Assembly (NCBI RefSeq): GCF_003688895.1
Contig: NZ_REFV01000012.1
Span: 1-64,000, forward strand
Length of the DNA: 64,000 nucleotides
DNA from: Dokdonia sinensis
Lineage (GTDB): Bacteria > Bacteroidota > Bacteroidia > Flavobacteriales > Flavobacteriaceae
Direction: 5' to 3'
Each line of letters opens with the position of its first letter. The first letter of the stretch is position 1. Below are positions 30,026 through 39,231 of the stretch, piece by piece. The notes below the pieces were generated by a model. That model was not told the origin of the DNA and did not search any database. It was given only the letters and a program-made list of their open reading frames with translations. Made by a program: the position numbers and the translations under genes.

Positions 30026-31306
30026 TTATATCATATCCAACACTCGCTCCATTGCCATTCCACGAGAGCCTTTTACAAGTATTACTTTATTCTCACTGCG
30101 AGTTCTCAAGCCTTTGAAGGATTCTTGAAATTCTTTAAAACTTTCATAACTAAATACAGATGGTCCTAAATCTGCTATCGCCGCAAAGTGTTTTCCAACC
30201 AAATATATTTCATCTATCCCTAAAGAAATAGCAATACGAGCAATATTCTTATGTTCTGCTTGGGTCGTAGCACCCACCTCGAACATGTCTCCAAGAAAAG
30301 CCACTCGATAATCTGCTGGTTGTGCACTAAGACTACGTAGTGCAGCCTCCATACTTGTTGGGTTTGCATTATAAGCGTCTAAAATTATTGAGGCACCTCC
30401 CTTTTGTATTATTTGAGATCTATTGTTTGATGGTAAGTAATTTTCGACACCTTTTCTTATTTCCTCGATTTTTACTTCAAAATAGTTCCCTATTGCAATA
30501 GCGGCAGCGATATTAGTCCCATTATACGCACCAATCAACTGACTCTTAATTTTAATTCCTTGTAACGAAAGACTAACGTAAGGATTTGCATTTTGATCAT
30601 CTATGACAATATCACTATGGGTTACTCCAAAAGTGTAATTTTTACACCCCTCTGATTTCTCTATTTGCTTAGTATCGTCATTATTTAAGAACACGAGACC
30701 CCCATTTGACCTTAGAAAATCATACAATTCACTTTTACCTTTAATCACTCCTTCTACCCCACCAAAACCTTCTAAGTGAGCCTTCCCAAAATTTGTAATA
30801 TATCCATAATTAGGTTTTGCAATAGCGCACAATTGAGCAATTTCACCTTGATGATTTGCCCCCATTTCTACAATTCCAATTTCAGTAGTTTTATCCATTC
30901 CCAGCAAAGTTAATGGAACGCCAATATGATTATTAAGATTTCCTCTGGTTGCACTGGTTTTAAACCGTTGACTTAAAACCACATTTATTAATTCCTTTGT
31001 GGTTGTCTTTCCATTACTTCCTGTGAGCGCAATTATAGGCAAGCCCAAATAAGCTCTATGGAAAGATGCCAGCTTTTGCAGGGTTTCCAATGCATCATGA
31101 ACTAGAATAGTCTTCTCCTCTTCAAACCCAGGCTCGTCGATAACTGCGTATGATGCGCCTTGCGCTAAGGCAGCTTTTGCAAAAACGTTACCATTAAAAT
31201 TCTCACCCTTAAGTGCAACATAGAGATTACCTTCCAAAAGCTTTCTAGTATCAGTACAAACTCCAGTACTTTCTAAAAAAATCTTATGTAATTGTGCTAT
31301 TTCCAT
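30026..31306 (-). CDS. murF: UDP-N-acetylmuramoyl-tripeptide--D-alanyl-D-alanine ligase
   Basis: A 426-residue Mur ligase that adds D-Ala-D-Ala to the peptidoglycan precursor in the cytoplasm. The P-loop is GSNGKTT (residues 96-102) in IALTGSNGKTTTKEL. Also seen are IVEMGANHQGEIAQL, typical of MurF, and LDAYNANPTSMEAAL near residue 312. The N-terminal part has CTDTRKLLEGNLYVALKGENFNG, the UDP-MurNAc-binding region. It lies downstream of gldJ on the same strand but behind a hairpin terminator, so it is probably expressed from its own promoter or by read-through. The gldJ-murF order is seen in other flavobacteria, as I recall. Confidence 0.95.
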   Translation of the reverse strand: MEIAQLHKIFLESTGVCTDTRKLLEGNLYVALKGENFNGNVFAKAALAQGASYAVIDEPGFEEEKTILVHDALETLQKLASFHRAYLGLPIIALTGSNGKTTTKELINVVLSQRFKTSATRGNLNNHIGVPLTLLGMDKTTEIGIVEMGANHQGEIAQLCAIAKPNYGYITNFGKAHLEGFGGVEGVIKGKSELYDFLRSNGGLVFLNNDDTKQIEKSEGCKNYTFGVTHSDIVIDDQNANPYVSLSLQGIKIKSQLIGAYNGTNIAAAIAIGNYFEVKIEEIRKGVENYLPSNNRSQIIQKGGASIILDAYNANPTSMEAALRSLSAQPADYRVAFLGDMFEVGATTQAEHKNIARIAISLGIDEIYLVGKHFAAIADLGPSVFSYESFKEFQESFKGLRTRSENKVILVKGSRGMAMERVLDMI

Positions 31307-31321
31307 AGTTTTATAGTACTA

Positions 31322-31346
31322 AAAAAGCCCTACAAGAGGGCTTTTT
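31322..31346 (-). terminator. Hairpin terminator between gldJ and murF
   Basis: AAAAAGCCCT (31322-31331) pairs with AGGGCTTTTT (31337-31346) around the 5-nt loop ACAAG. On the minus strand it follows the gldJ stop by about 20 bp and ends in a T-run. Its A/T tails make it active in either direction. Confidence 0.85.
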
Positions 31347-31366
31347 ATGTTTGAAAAATTGTTGTT

Positions 31367-33031
31367 TTATCTTGGTCTTTTACCTCCTTTAGACTTAGAA
31401 CCTACACGTGACATTGCATTTCTAAACCCAATATCATCTGTTGCCATACCTTGCGGTAAAAAGCGACGGTTTGCAGGATCTAACCAGTAAGCCCTATCTC
31501 TCCAAGAACCTCCCTTATAAACTCGTACTTCGTCATTTATGAGTGTTGTTCTGTCTGAAGATTCATCATATTGTCTGTCCAAGCTACCAGAAGCGCTATC
31601 TGCGGTCACACTATGCTTTGGCGAATTATACATACGTTTACCAGGCTCCTCCTCTCCCTCATCATCTCCGAAAGATTCAAAGTACCTAGAAGAACTCTTA
31701 TCACCATCTCTAAAGTTACGGTTATCGCTCGTAGAGAACTGAGTACGTAAATACGTTTCTTCTTCGTCTACAGGAACTTGTAGAATTTGACCTGGAAGGT
31801 TGCGAGCAATTACACTACCATTTGCCAGAGTATCATAGACTATAGAATCTACAGTAACAGTCTTAATTTTACCATCTTCACCTATTGCGTTCTTCGTATA
31901 GACATTCCCACGGTAGTAATTAAAGTCATTAAACTCATCATCTACTATAGGACGATAAACATCTGCAACCCATTCTGACACGTTTCCGGCCATATCATAA
32001 ATACCAAAATCATTAGGCTCATAAGATTTTACCTCTGCGGTAATATCTGCATTGTCATCAGACCATCCAGCTATACCACCGTAATCTCCATCACCTTGCT
32101 TAAAGTTTGCGAGGTGGTCTCCACGAGTTCTTCTACTAGAAGAACGTGTGTAAGACCCATCCCAAGGATATTTTTTACGTCCTCTGTATACATTATAACT
32201 TCTTAATTCTGTAAGTCCAAGTGCAGCATATTCCCACTCTGCTTCGGTAGGTAGTCTATACTTTGGAAGTAAGATTCCATCCTTACGTTGTACAAAAATG
32301 TCCGTGCTATCGTTGCGTTTCATCCTTTGGTCAGATGACTTCCCACCGCGAGCAAGACTATCGCTCCCTCCATAGGCAAGTGTAGGCGCATTAATATATG
32401 TTTCTGTATCAAATGTAGATGAAGCATCTACATCATATCGAGCACCTCGAGCTGTAAATCCTTCTCTTTCCAGAATAAACTCATTTACTCTATTAGAACG
32501 CCAGTTAGAGAACTCAACGGCCTGCACCCAACTCACTCCCACTACAGGATAATAAGCATAGGCAGGGTGACGCAAGTAATTTTCTGTCATTGTCTCATTA
32601 AAACCAAGACGGTTTCTCCAAACCAATGTATCTGGGAGTGCGCCTTTGTATATAGCGCGATAATTCTCATCATCTGGAGGGAAGACTTCTTTTAACCAGT
32701 CTAAATATTCCGTGTACATAAAGTTGGTCACTTCAGTTTCATCTATGTAAAAAGACTGAACGTGCTGCTGGTTAGGTGCATTATTCCAATCGTGCATTAC
32801 ATCATCCTGAACCTTACCCATTGTAAAAGTGCCACCTTCTACAAATACGAGTCCTGGTCCAGTTTCTTGCTCCTGATAGTCTGCCACACCACGTGGCCCG
32901 CCTTCCTTAGCATTTACTTTCCAGCCTGTTGCGCGCGAATTATCTTTGTAATTGTTAGACTTGCTACAGCTAGCTACCAAAAGAGAAAAGGTAGCAATAC
33001 CAAGCATTCTTAGTGCAGTTTTTTTAGTCAT
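31367..33031 (-). CDS. gldJ: Gliding motility lipoprotein GldJ
   Basis: A 554-residue lipoprotein starting at ATG 33031 (MTKKTALRML); an in-frame TTG sits 6 bp upstream. The lipobox is LLVASC. The body is a formylglycine-generating-enzyme/SUMF1 fold: VFVEGGTFTMGKVQDD, FYIDETEVTNFMYTEYL, GVSWVQAVEFSNWRS, KYRLPTEAEWEYAALG, YDMAGNVSEWVADVYR and KGGSWRDRAYWLDPANRR. The fold is used structurally in GldJ. GldJ is an outer-membrane-associated protein needed for gliding and for stability of other type IX components. It is divergent from porU, the conserved arrangement in flavobacteria, which strengthens the call. Confidence 0.95.
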   Translation of the reverse strand: MTKKTALRMLGIATFSLLVASCSKSNNYKDNSRATGWKVNAKEGGPRGVADYQEQETGPGLVFVEGGTFTMGKVQDDVMHDWNNAPNQQHVQSFYIDETEVTNFMYTEYLDWLKEVFPPDDENYRAIYKGALPDTLVWRNRLGFNETMTENYLRHPAYAYYPVVGVSWVQAVEFSNWRSNRVNEFILEREGFTARGARYDVDASSTFDTETYINAPTLAYGGSDSLARGGKSSDQRMKRNDSTDIFVQRKDGILLPKYRLPTEAEWEYAALGLTELRSYNVYRGRKKYPWDGSYTRSSSRRTRGDHLANFKQGDGDYGGIAGWSDDNADITAEVKSYEPNDFGIYDMAGNVSEWVADVYRPIVDDEFNDFNYYRGNVYTKNAIGEDGKIKTVTVDSIVYDTLANGSVIARNLPGQILQVPVDEEETYLRTQFSTSDNRNFRDGDKSSSRYFESFGDDEGEEEPGKRMYNSPKHSVTADSASGSLDRQYDESSDRTTLINDEVRVYKGGSWRDRAYWLDPANRRFLPQGMATDDIGFRNAMSRVGSKSKGGKRPR

Positions 33032-33250
33032 GTTCAAATTTTCTTAAGCAGATTTGGGATTGCAATATAACAATTAACGCTAAAACAGCAATATTATTTT
33101 GCTCATTACGCATCCATTATCGTGGTTTATTAGGTTATGATGACCCATTAGTAACGACCACTATTATTCTTTATTATTGTAGTCTTAAAAAAATGTTAGT
33201 TTTTTTCCTAATTTCATACTAATCATCACGCTTGCCCGTTATTTCCTAAG

Positions 33251-36200
33251 ATGAGAATATTCTACATAATTTTTCTACTATTTATTAGCATTGTTACCTA
33301 CGGGCAACAGCGGCACATCGATATTATTTGGGCAGATCAGAACCTTACAAAAACAACGCCGGATAAAGCGCTGAGCTCCGAAAACCTATCGGTAAACCCA
33401 GAAGGAAACTGGACCTATGCCCAGCAATGGAAAGACGTAAATAAAGTAAATCCTGGGACCGCCAGGCTTACAAACGTGAGTTACAGCGATGTTCCCGCAA
33501 AACTGTTAGCACAGCTTAAGGATGTTGCTGTTCCTTCGGCGCTAGAATTTTCTTTGAACTCTAGAAAAGGACGGGATATTATATACACCGTGCTTTCTAT
33601 GAACCCCATTATTAAAAAGGACGGCAGGTTGCAACGTGTGATGGGTTTTGATGTAGAGTACGCTTTCGCGAAAGCGCAACCCGCCACCTCAAGAATGGCC
33701 ATTACAAATTCTGTACTTGCCAGCAATGATGTTTATAAATTTTTTATCGAAGAAACGGGAGTTCACCGCATTAACCGAAGTTTTCTTCAAAGTCTAGGAA
33801 TGAACACAAATAACATCAACCCTGCTGAGATTAAGGTTTTCGGGCTAGGAGGTGCTCCACTCCCCTTTCGCAATAGCGACAATACAGAATTTGATCTAGG
33901 CGAGATTGCCATACGTGTGGTGGGCGGAGAAGACGGGAGTTTTGACAACAACGATTACATTCTTTTTTACGGCACAAGCACTAAAGGATACATACCTGAT
34001 ATGGACACGTTTGTAAACCCGTATGCAGACCGCTCCTATTATTATGTCACCGTAAGTCCTGGCAACGGAAAACGTGTACTCCCGATGGAACAACCCTCTG
34101 CCCCGGCGACGACAACGTTTACAACCTTTGACGATTTGCAGTTTCACGAGGAAGACCTCACCACTTTAGTTCAGATAGGAAGACGATGGATGGGAGAACG
34201 TTTTGGGTTTGAAAATGAGCAAACTTTTGAATTTACAGCGCCCAATCCAGTAGGAAATATCCCTGCCAAATTACGAGTTGTTGTAGCATCTACCTCAGAA
34301 AGCAACACTTCCTTTGACGTGGCTGTAAATGGAAACATTGTAGGCAATGTAAGTATCCCAGGTATAAGTGGAGAGACTTTTGCTCGCTCGCAAGAGCTTG
34401 AAGTAGATGTCCCTATAACCACCGAAGAAATAGCAGTGACCCTCACATACAATAATGGGGGAAATCCTGCGAGTCAAGGTTATCTGGATTTTATAAGCTT
34501 AGACATCCCACGCAGTTTAACGGGAACAGATGGACCTATAAATTTCACAAAAAACAGTACCGCAACATCAAGTGGTATTGCTGAGTTTGCTTTCTCAAAC
34601 GCCAGCGCTTACAGTGAGATATGGGATGTAACACTTAAAGACGATGTAAGAATCATCGAGAACATTGATAATCAAGGTGAAATACGCTTTAAAGCAACGC
34701 AAGGAACCAGAAGAGACTATGTAGCCGTTCATAATTCAAATTTCCTAGTACCAAGACGCGAGAGTGGCAATACCAGAGTTCCTAATCAGGACTTAAAGGG
34801 GAACACCCTAAGCGATGGTAATGGAAATTTTCAGGATGTAGATTACCTGATGATCACTGGAGATGAGCTTTTCTCACAAGCTTCTCGCCTTGCCCAACAT
34901 AACAGAGATTTTAGAGGATTAAACGTAAAAACTGTCAGACTTAGTGATATTTATGAGGAGTTCGGAGGCGGCAAGCAAGATATAGGTGCGATACGCAACT
35001 TTGTACGCTATGTATATGAAAATGCTTCTTCACAGTCTAGACGATTGCAGTACGTTTGCCTTTTTGGCGATGCTTCTGTGGATTATAAAAATAGACTGCC
35101 CAACAACACGAACTTCGTACCCACTTTTCAGACTTGGAGAAGTTTCAATCTCGTGAGCTCTTTTATGAGTGATGATTATTTTGGCTCACTCGACCCGGAG
35201 GAAGGATACATAGAGGACTCCCAACAAGTACCACACCTTGAAAATAACCAGAGTGGTGGTTCAGACAAACTTGATCTTGCCGTAGGAAGAATTGTTGCAG
35301 ATTCTCCAGAACGAGCGCGTGTTGTTGTAGATAAAATTTTAGAATATGACACTCGAGACTCCTTTGGGAGATGGAGGAATAATTTTGTACTTATTTCAGA
35401 TGACGTAGACGAGGAGTTTGAGTTTAATGCTTTAGAAGGAAATCTTGACCGCTTAGGTGATCGCATATCAAGTGAGAAACCTTTTGTGAATGTTATTAAA
35501 ATTCATAGTGATGCCTTTCAACAGGTTTCATCTTCTGGTGGAGATCGCTATCCTCAAGTAAACGATGCTATCGCAAACGCTATTGAGGTAGGTGCTTTAG
35601 TAGTAACATATCTAGGTCACGGGGGAGAAGACCTCCTAGCGGCTGAGGCTATTGTGACTCAAAACGAAGTCAAGAGATTAGATAACGGCAATAGATTACC
35701 CTTATTGGTAACTGTAACTTGTGAGTTTACAAAATTTGACAATCCTCTCAGAGAAACTGGTGGAGAACAATTTATTTGGAATCCCGATGGTGGTGCTGTC
35801 GCATTAGTTGCGACTACTAGAGAAATAAGTGTAAGGCTAGGAGTTCGGTTTAATGACGTACTGGCTGAAAAGTTATTCTCCTTTGGCACAAATACCATAA
35901 AAAGCGTCGCAGAAAATCTACGCGAGTCAAAAAATGAAATTTCAGATCCACTACGTCGCGTAATATTTTTTCTAGGCGACCCTGCGATGAAACTCGCATT
36001 TCCCAAACAAGATATTAGGCTTACCGCATTAAATGATATTCCAGTAGGATCTACACTCCCTAACCTAAGAGCTTTAGACAAAATAAAACTCAATGGAGTG
36101 GTTACTACCCAGTCAGGACAACCACTAACATCTTATAACGGTAAAATTGCAGTCACTCTATACGACAAGGAAATTGACAGGCAAACATTAGGAAATGATG

Positions 36201-37108
36201 GCACGAGAAACGGAGATGGAGAACTCTTAATTCTAGATTTTAAAACCCTAGGTAACATCTTATATCGTGGTCAAGCTTCGGTAGAGAACGGAATTTTTGA
36301 AACAGAGTTCATAATGCCTAGAGACACTTCTATACCACTAGGAGAAGGACGCATAAGCTTTTACGCAGAGAGAGAGAGTATTTTAGAAAATCAAACCGGT
36401 GTAAACACAGATATTATTATAGGGGGACTTAATGAGGATGCCCCCGTGGATAATCTTGGACCTAAAATTCGCTTGTTTATGAACGATGAAGGTTTTGTAA
36501 ACGGAGGTATTACAAATGATTCTCCCTTTATACTTGCTAAGCTGGAAGACGAAAACGGAATTAATACTGCTAGCGGTATAGGCCACGATATAGTTGCCAT
36601 AATTGATGGAGATGAAACCAACCCAATCGTAATGAACGACTTTTATGAGACTGAAGTAGATGACTTTATGCGAGGAACCGCAAAAAGAAAAATAAGGGAC
36701 CTAGAACCCGGACCGCACACCTTAACATTTAAAGCCTGGGATGTGTACAACAATTCATCTACCGCAGAGCTCCAATTTATTGTTATAGACAATCAAGAAT
36801 TAGAGCTCAAGAATGTTCTCAACTACCCTAATCCATTTGTAAATTACACAGAATTCTGGTTTAACCACAACAGACCCTTCGAGCCATTAGATGTTCAGGT
36901 TCAAATTTTTACAGTGAGCGGTAAAGTGGTTAAAACCATAAACCAAGTAGTTACTAATGACGGCTTTCTATCTCGAGACATTGTTTGGGATGGATTAGAC
37001 GATTTTGGGCAAGCCATAGGAAAAGGCGTGTATGTGTACAAGCTTTCTGTAAAATCTACGTTAACAAACAAGCAGGTGGAAAAATTTGAAAAGCTTGTTA
37101 TCCTGTAA
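33251..37108 (+). CDS. porU: Type IX secretion sortase PorU
   Basis: A 1,285-residue C25-family (gingipain-like) cysteine protease with signal peptide (MRIFYIIFLLFISIVTYGQ). The catalytic His and Cys are visible: H790 in VVTYLGHGGED and C824 in LVTVTCEFTKFDNP. The C-terminal FlgD-like fold includes NYPNPFVNYTEFWF, VWDGLDDFGQAIGKGVYVYKL and KLVIL. PorU removes the C-terminal signal of type IX cargo at the cell surface and attaches the cargo to lipopolysaccharide, working with PorV. The gene is divergent from gldJ and 48 bp upstream of porV. Palindrome copy 7 encodes EYAFAKAQP near residue 139, in the poorly conserved N-terminal part. Confidence 0.96.
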   Translation: MRIFYIIFLLFISIVTYGQQRHIDIIWADQNLTKTTPDKALSSENLSVNPEGNWTYAQQWKDVNKVNPGTARLTNVSYSDVPAKLLAQLKDVAVPSALEFSLNSRKGRDIIYTVLSMNPIIKKDGRLQRVMGFDVEYAFAKAQPATSRMAITNSVLASNDVYKFFIEETGVHRINRSFLQSLGMNTNNINPAEIKVFGLGGAPLPFRNSDNTEFDLGEIAIRVVGGEDGSFDNNDYILFYGTSTKGYIPDMDTFVNPYADRSYYYVTVSPGNGKRVLPMEQPSAPATTTFTTFDDLQFHEEDLTTLVQIGRRWMGERFGFENEQTFEFTAPNPVGNIPAKLRVVVASTSESNTSFDVAVNGNIVGNVSIPGISGETFARSQELEVDVPITTEEIAVTLTYNNGGNPASQGYLDFISLDIPRSLTGTDGPINFTKNSTATSSGIAEFAFSNASAYSEIWDVTLKDDVRIIENIDNQGEIRFKATQGTRRDYVAVHNSNFLVPRRESGNTRVPNQDLKGNTLSDGNGNFQDVDYLMITGDELFSQASRLAQHNRDFRGLNVKTVRLSDIYEEFGGGKQDIGAIRNFVRYVYENASSQSRRLQYVCLFGDASVDYKNRLPNNTNFVPTFQTWRSFNLVSSFMSDDYFGSLDPEEGYIEDSQQVPHLENNQSGGSDKLDLAVGRIVADSPERARVVVDKILEYDTRDSFGRWRNNFVLISDDVDEEFEFNALEGNLDRLGDRISSEKPFVNVIKIHSDAFQQVSSSGGDRYPQVNDAIANAIEVGALVVTYLGHGGEDLLAAEAIVTQNEVKRLDNGNRLPLLVTVTCEFTKFDNPLRETGGEQFIWNPDGGAVALVATTREISVRLGVRFNDVLAEKLFSFGTNTIKSVAENLRESKNEISDPLRRVIFFLGDPAMKLAFPKQDIRLTALNDIPVGSTLPNLRALDKIKLNGVVTTQSGQPLTSYNGKIAVTLYDKEIDRQTLGNDGTRNGDGELLILDFKTLGNILYRGQASVENGIFETEFIMPRDTSIPLGEGRISFYAERESILENQTGVNTDIIIGGLNEDAPVDNLGPKIRLFMNDEGFVNGGITNDSPFILAKLEDENGINTASGIGHDIVAIIDGDETNPIVMNDFYETEVDDFMRGTAKRKIRDLEPGPHTLTFKAWDVYNNSSTAELQFIVIDNQELELKNVLNYPNPFVNYTEFWFNHNRPFEPLDVQVQIFTVSGKVVKTINQVVTNDGFLSRDIVWDGLDDFGQAIGKGVYVYKLSVKSTLTNKQVEKFEKLVIL
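33662..33675. repeat. GCTTTCGCGAAAGC palindrome, copy 7 (in porU)
   Basis: Perfect 16-bp copy read as AFAKA. The wider context GAGTAC-palindrome-GCAA is shared with copy 13 at 57215. Confidence 0.95.
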
Positions 37109-37130
37109 TTCTCAAAAAAAATTAAAAGGC

Positions 37131-37138
37131 TATATTTG
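37131..37138 (+). promoter_or_regulatory. Bacteroidota -7 box before porV
   Basis: TATATTTG fits TAnnTTTG and ends 18 bp before the ATG at 37157. It suggests that porV can be transcribed separately from porU. The TTG at 37136 lies in this box and is not a likely start. Confidence 0.5.
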
Positions 37139-37156
37139 CCGAAATTCAATCGTCAT

Positions 37157-38347
37157 ATGAAAAAAGTTCTATTAGTATGCTTGGGGGCATTTATGCTATT
37201 TAGTCAACAATCTAAAGCGCAAGACCAACCAAATACAATAACTACCGCAGTTCCGTTTGTACTTATCTCTGCAGATGCAAGAGCATCGGGAATGGGAGAG
37301 CAAGGAGTGGCAACAAGCCCAGATGCTTATTCTCAGCAATGGAACCCTGCAAAATATGCATTCTCTACAGAGAAGCAAGGTGTTGGGGTAAACTACACAC
37401 CATATTTGAGCCAACTGGTAAATGATATTTTTCTAGGGAATCTCACTTATTTTAATCGTATAAACGAACGAAGTGCTTTTGGGGCAAGTTTAAAATACTT
37501 TAGTCTTGGAGAGATAGAACTTAGAGAAGACGCGATACAAGACCCACTACTTGTAAATCCTAACGAATTCACCTTTGATGTTTCCTATGCCTTAAAATTG
37601 AGCGATCGTTTCTCGATGGCCGTTGCTGGGCGCTACCTAAACAGTAACCTTAGGATCCCTGGAGTAGATGGAGACTCAAGCGGGTCAGGTTCATTTGGTA
37701 TTGATATAGCTGGGTACTATCAGTCAGAAGAAATCTTATATGACAACTTTGACGGAAGATGGAGAGCTGGTTTCAATTTTTCCAATATCGGCCCTAAAAT
37801 CAAATATGACGACGCCGGTCAAGAAAACTTTATTCCTACAAATATGAGACTAGGTGGAGGTTTTGATTTCATCTTGGATTCATATAATAAAATAGCTGTT
37901 GGTCTTGAATTTAATAAACTTTTAGTGCCTACTCCTCCACGTCGTGAGGGTCAGCAGGGATTTACTGGTGACCTAAATGGGAATGGTGAGGATAATGACG
38001 GTATGATAATCGCAGGTCAAGATGACGATGTGAGTTTCTTTTCAGGAATATTCCAATCCTTTGGTGATGCACCAGATGGTTTTAGCGAAGAGTTAAAAGA
38101 ATTTACCTATTCATTAGGTGTGGAATATACATACAACGACGTTTTCTCTTTGAGAACAGGGTATTTTAACGAAAGTGATATTAAAGGAGCACGTAAATTT
38201 GCTACTTTGGGATTAGGTTTTGAGTATAGCTCAATTGACATCGATGTTTCTTATCTATTCTCAACTGGTGCGGTAAGAAGTCCACTTGAGAACACGCTTC
38301 GTTTTGGAATTACGTTCTACTTTGGAGACGAGTATGATGAGTACTAG
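37157..38347 (+). CDS. porV: Type IX secretion outer-membrane protein PorV (LptO)
   Basis: A 396-residue outer-membrane beta-barrel of the FadL-like class. ATG 37157 gives a clean signal peptide (MKKVLLVCLGAFMLFSQQSKAQ). The early motif TAVPFVLISADARASGMGEQGVATSPDAYSQQWNPAKYAF is characteristic of PorV (it is quoted here only as the region near residues 30-68). The end is the beta-strand LRFGITFYFG before DEYDEY. PorV shuttles type IX cargo from the translocon to PorU. It follows porU in the conserved order. Orthologues are of similar length, so the gene appears intact. Confidence 0.94.
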   Translation: MKKVLLVCLGAFMLFSQQSKAQDQPNTITTAVPFVLISADARASGMGEQGVATSPDAYSQQWNPAKYAFSTEKQGVGVNYTPYLSQLVNDIFLGNLTYFNRINERSAFGASLKYFSLGEIELREDAIQDPLLVNPNEFTFDVSYALKLSDRFSMAVAGRYLNSNLRIPGVDGDSSGSGSFGIDIAGYYQSEEILYDNFDGRWRAGFNFSNIGPKIKYDDAGQENFIPTNMRLGGGFDFILDSYNKIAVGLEFNKLLVPTPPRREGQQGFTGDLNGNGEDNDGMIIAGQDDDVSFFSGIFQSFGDAPDGFSEELKEFTYSLGVEYTYNDVFSLRTGYFNESDIKGARKFATLGLGFEYSSIDIDVSYLFSTGAVRSPLENTLRFGITFYFGDEYDEY

Positions 38348-38358
38348 GATTTAAATAC

Positions 38359-38393
38359 GCTTTCGCGCCCGCCTGTCCGGCCGGCAAGAAAGC
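38359..38393. repeat. Palindrome copy split by a 21-bp GC-rich insert
   Basis: GCTTTCGCG (38359-38367) and AAAGC (38389-38393) together make the complete GCTTTCGCGAAAGC. They are separated by 21 bp of much higher GC (38368-38388, CCCGCCTGTCCGG then CCGGCAAG). The insert itself contains the inverted repeat CCGGCCGG. The left flank TAC is the one most often seen at intact copies. It lies between porV and cdd. Confidence 0.6.
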
Positions 38394-38426
38394 AAAAAAA
38401 GATTTCTGCCTTTGCAGAAACTAAAG

Positions 38427-38909
38427 ATGAGAAAAATAAAAATAGAATCGTTTCTGGACGTTTTCCCCACTATGGAGGAACTTCCAGAAGCGATTTTTTC
38501 TTTAATGGAAGCCGCTATTGTTGCGCGAGAAAAGGCTTATGCTCCATATTCCGATTTCTTTGTAGGAGCAGCCTTGCTCTTAGATAATGGAGAAACCATT
38601 GCTGGAAGCAATCAAGAAAATGCCTCTTACCCATCGGGATTATGCGCAGAGCGCACGGCCATTTACTATGCAGGAGCAACCTACCCTAAAGCACATATAA
38701 AAGCCATTGCCATTACAGCACGGGCTAAGGACAAGCTCACCACGACACCCATCCCTCCCTGCGGTGCCTGTCGTCAAGCCATAGCAGAATATGAAATCAA
38801 GCAAAGGTCTCCTATCCCACTTTACTTTATGGGAGAAAGTGGCGAGGTTCTAAAAAGTGAATCTTTGGAAAATCTGCTTCCACTCCTATTTACTTCTAAA
38901 TATCTATAA
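38427..38909 (+). CDS. cdd: Cytidine deaminase
   Basis: A 160-residue homotetramer-type cytidine deaminase that converts cytidine and deoxycytidine to uridines in pyrimidine salvage. Substrate loop: APYSDFFVGAALLLDNG. Zinc ligands and the catalytic Glu: SGLCAERTAI and PCGACRQAIAEY. The ATG at 38427 is preferred; an in-frame TTG 15 bp upstream falls in a repeat-like A/T stretch. The gene lies between porV and pdhA, an order I recall from other flavobacteria. No functional link to secretion is implied. Confidence 0.94.
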   Translation: MRKIKIESFLDVFPTMEELPEAIFSLMEAAIVAREKAYAPYSDFFVGAALLLDNGETIAGSNQENASYPSGLCAERTAIYYAGATYPKAHIKAIAITARAKDKLTTTPIPPCGACRQAIAEYEIKQRSPIPLYFMGESGEVLKSESLENLLPLLFTSKYL

Positions 38910-39089
38910 GCTTTAAAAAATAAAAGAAGTTATAAAGTCTAAGAACATTACATAATTCTTAAAAAACAAGGCATTATCATTATTCTTTCTACACTAAGGA
39001 TCAATTAAAAATATCGCTACCGCACAAGTTTGGAGTGCATTAGCTTTCGGCAATGATGACTAAGCAACTTGTCTCTATGGTATATGTAC

Positions 39090-39103
39090 GCTTTCGCGAA
39101 AGC
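39090..39103. repeat. GCTTTCGCGAAAGC palindrome, copy 8 (intergenic)
   Basis: Perfect copy; symmetry extends to 20 bp (39087-39106). It lies about 130 bp upstream of pdhA. Confidence 0.95.
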
Positions 39104-39183
39104 GTATTCTCAACTAATTCTTAAACTACCTCGTTTTCGTAACTTTTCCACACATTGGATTTTAATGTATGGTTTTGAAATGG

Positions 39184-39191
39184 TATTTTTG
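39184..39191 (+). promoter_or_regulatory. Bacteroidota -7 box before pdhA
   Basis: TATTTTTG matches TAnnTTTG, 40 bp before the ATG at 39232. No -33 TTTG is seen at 17-19 bp spacing. Confidence 0.4.
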
Positions 39192-39231
39192 TTATCCGCC
39201 TAAAACTGGGTGGCATTTATACGCTATTTAG

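Larger units (their letters stand above)
38910..39231. other. Intergenic region between cdd and pdhA
   Basis: A 322-bp AT-rich stretch without a gene. It contains palindrome copy 8 (39090-39103) in its longest symmetrical form, TACGCTTTCGCGAAAGCGTA. There is also a half-site-like AGCTTTCGGCAATG near 39042 and a TATTTTTG box (39184-39191) about 40 bp before the pdhA ATG. No terminator for cdd is evident. Confidence 0.6.

Noticed and set aside
37136-37156. TTG start for porV 21 bp upstream
   Set aside because: The TTG lies inside the TATATTTG promoter box, and ATG 37157 gives a clean signal peptide.
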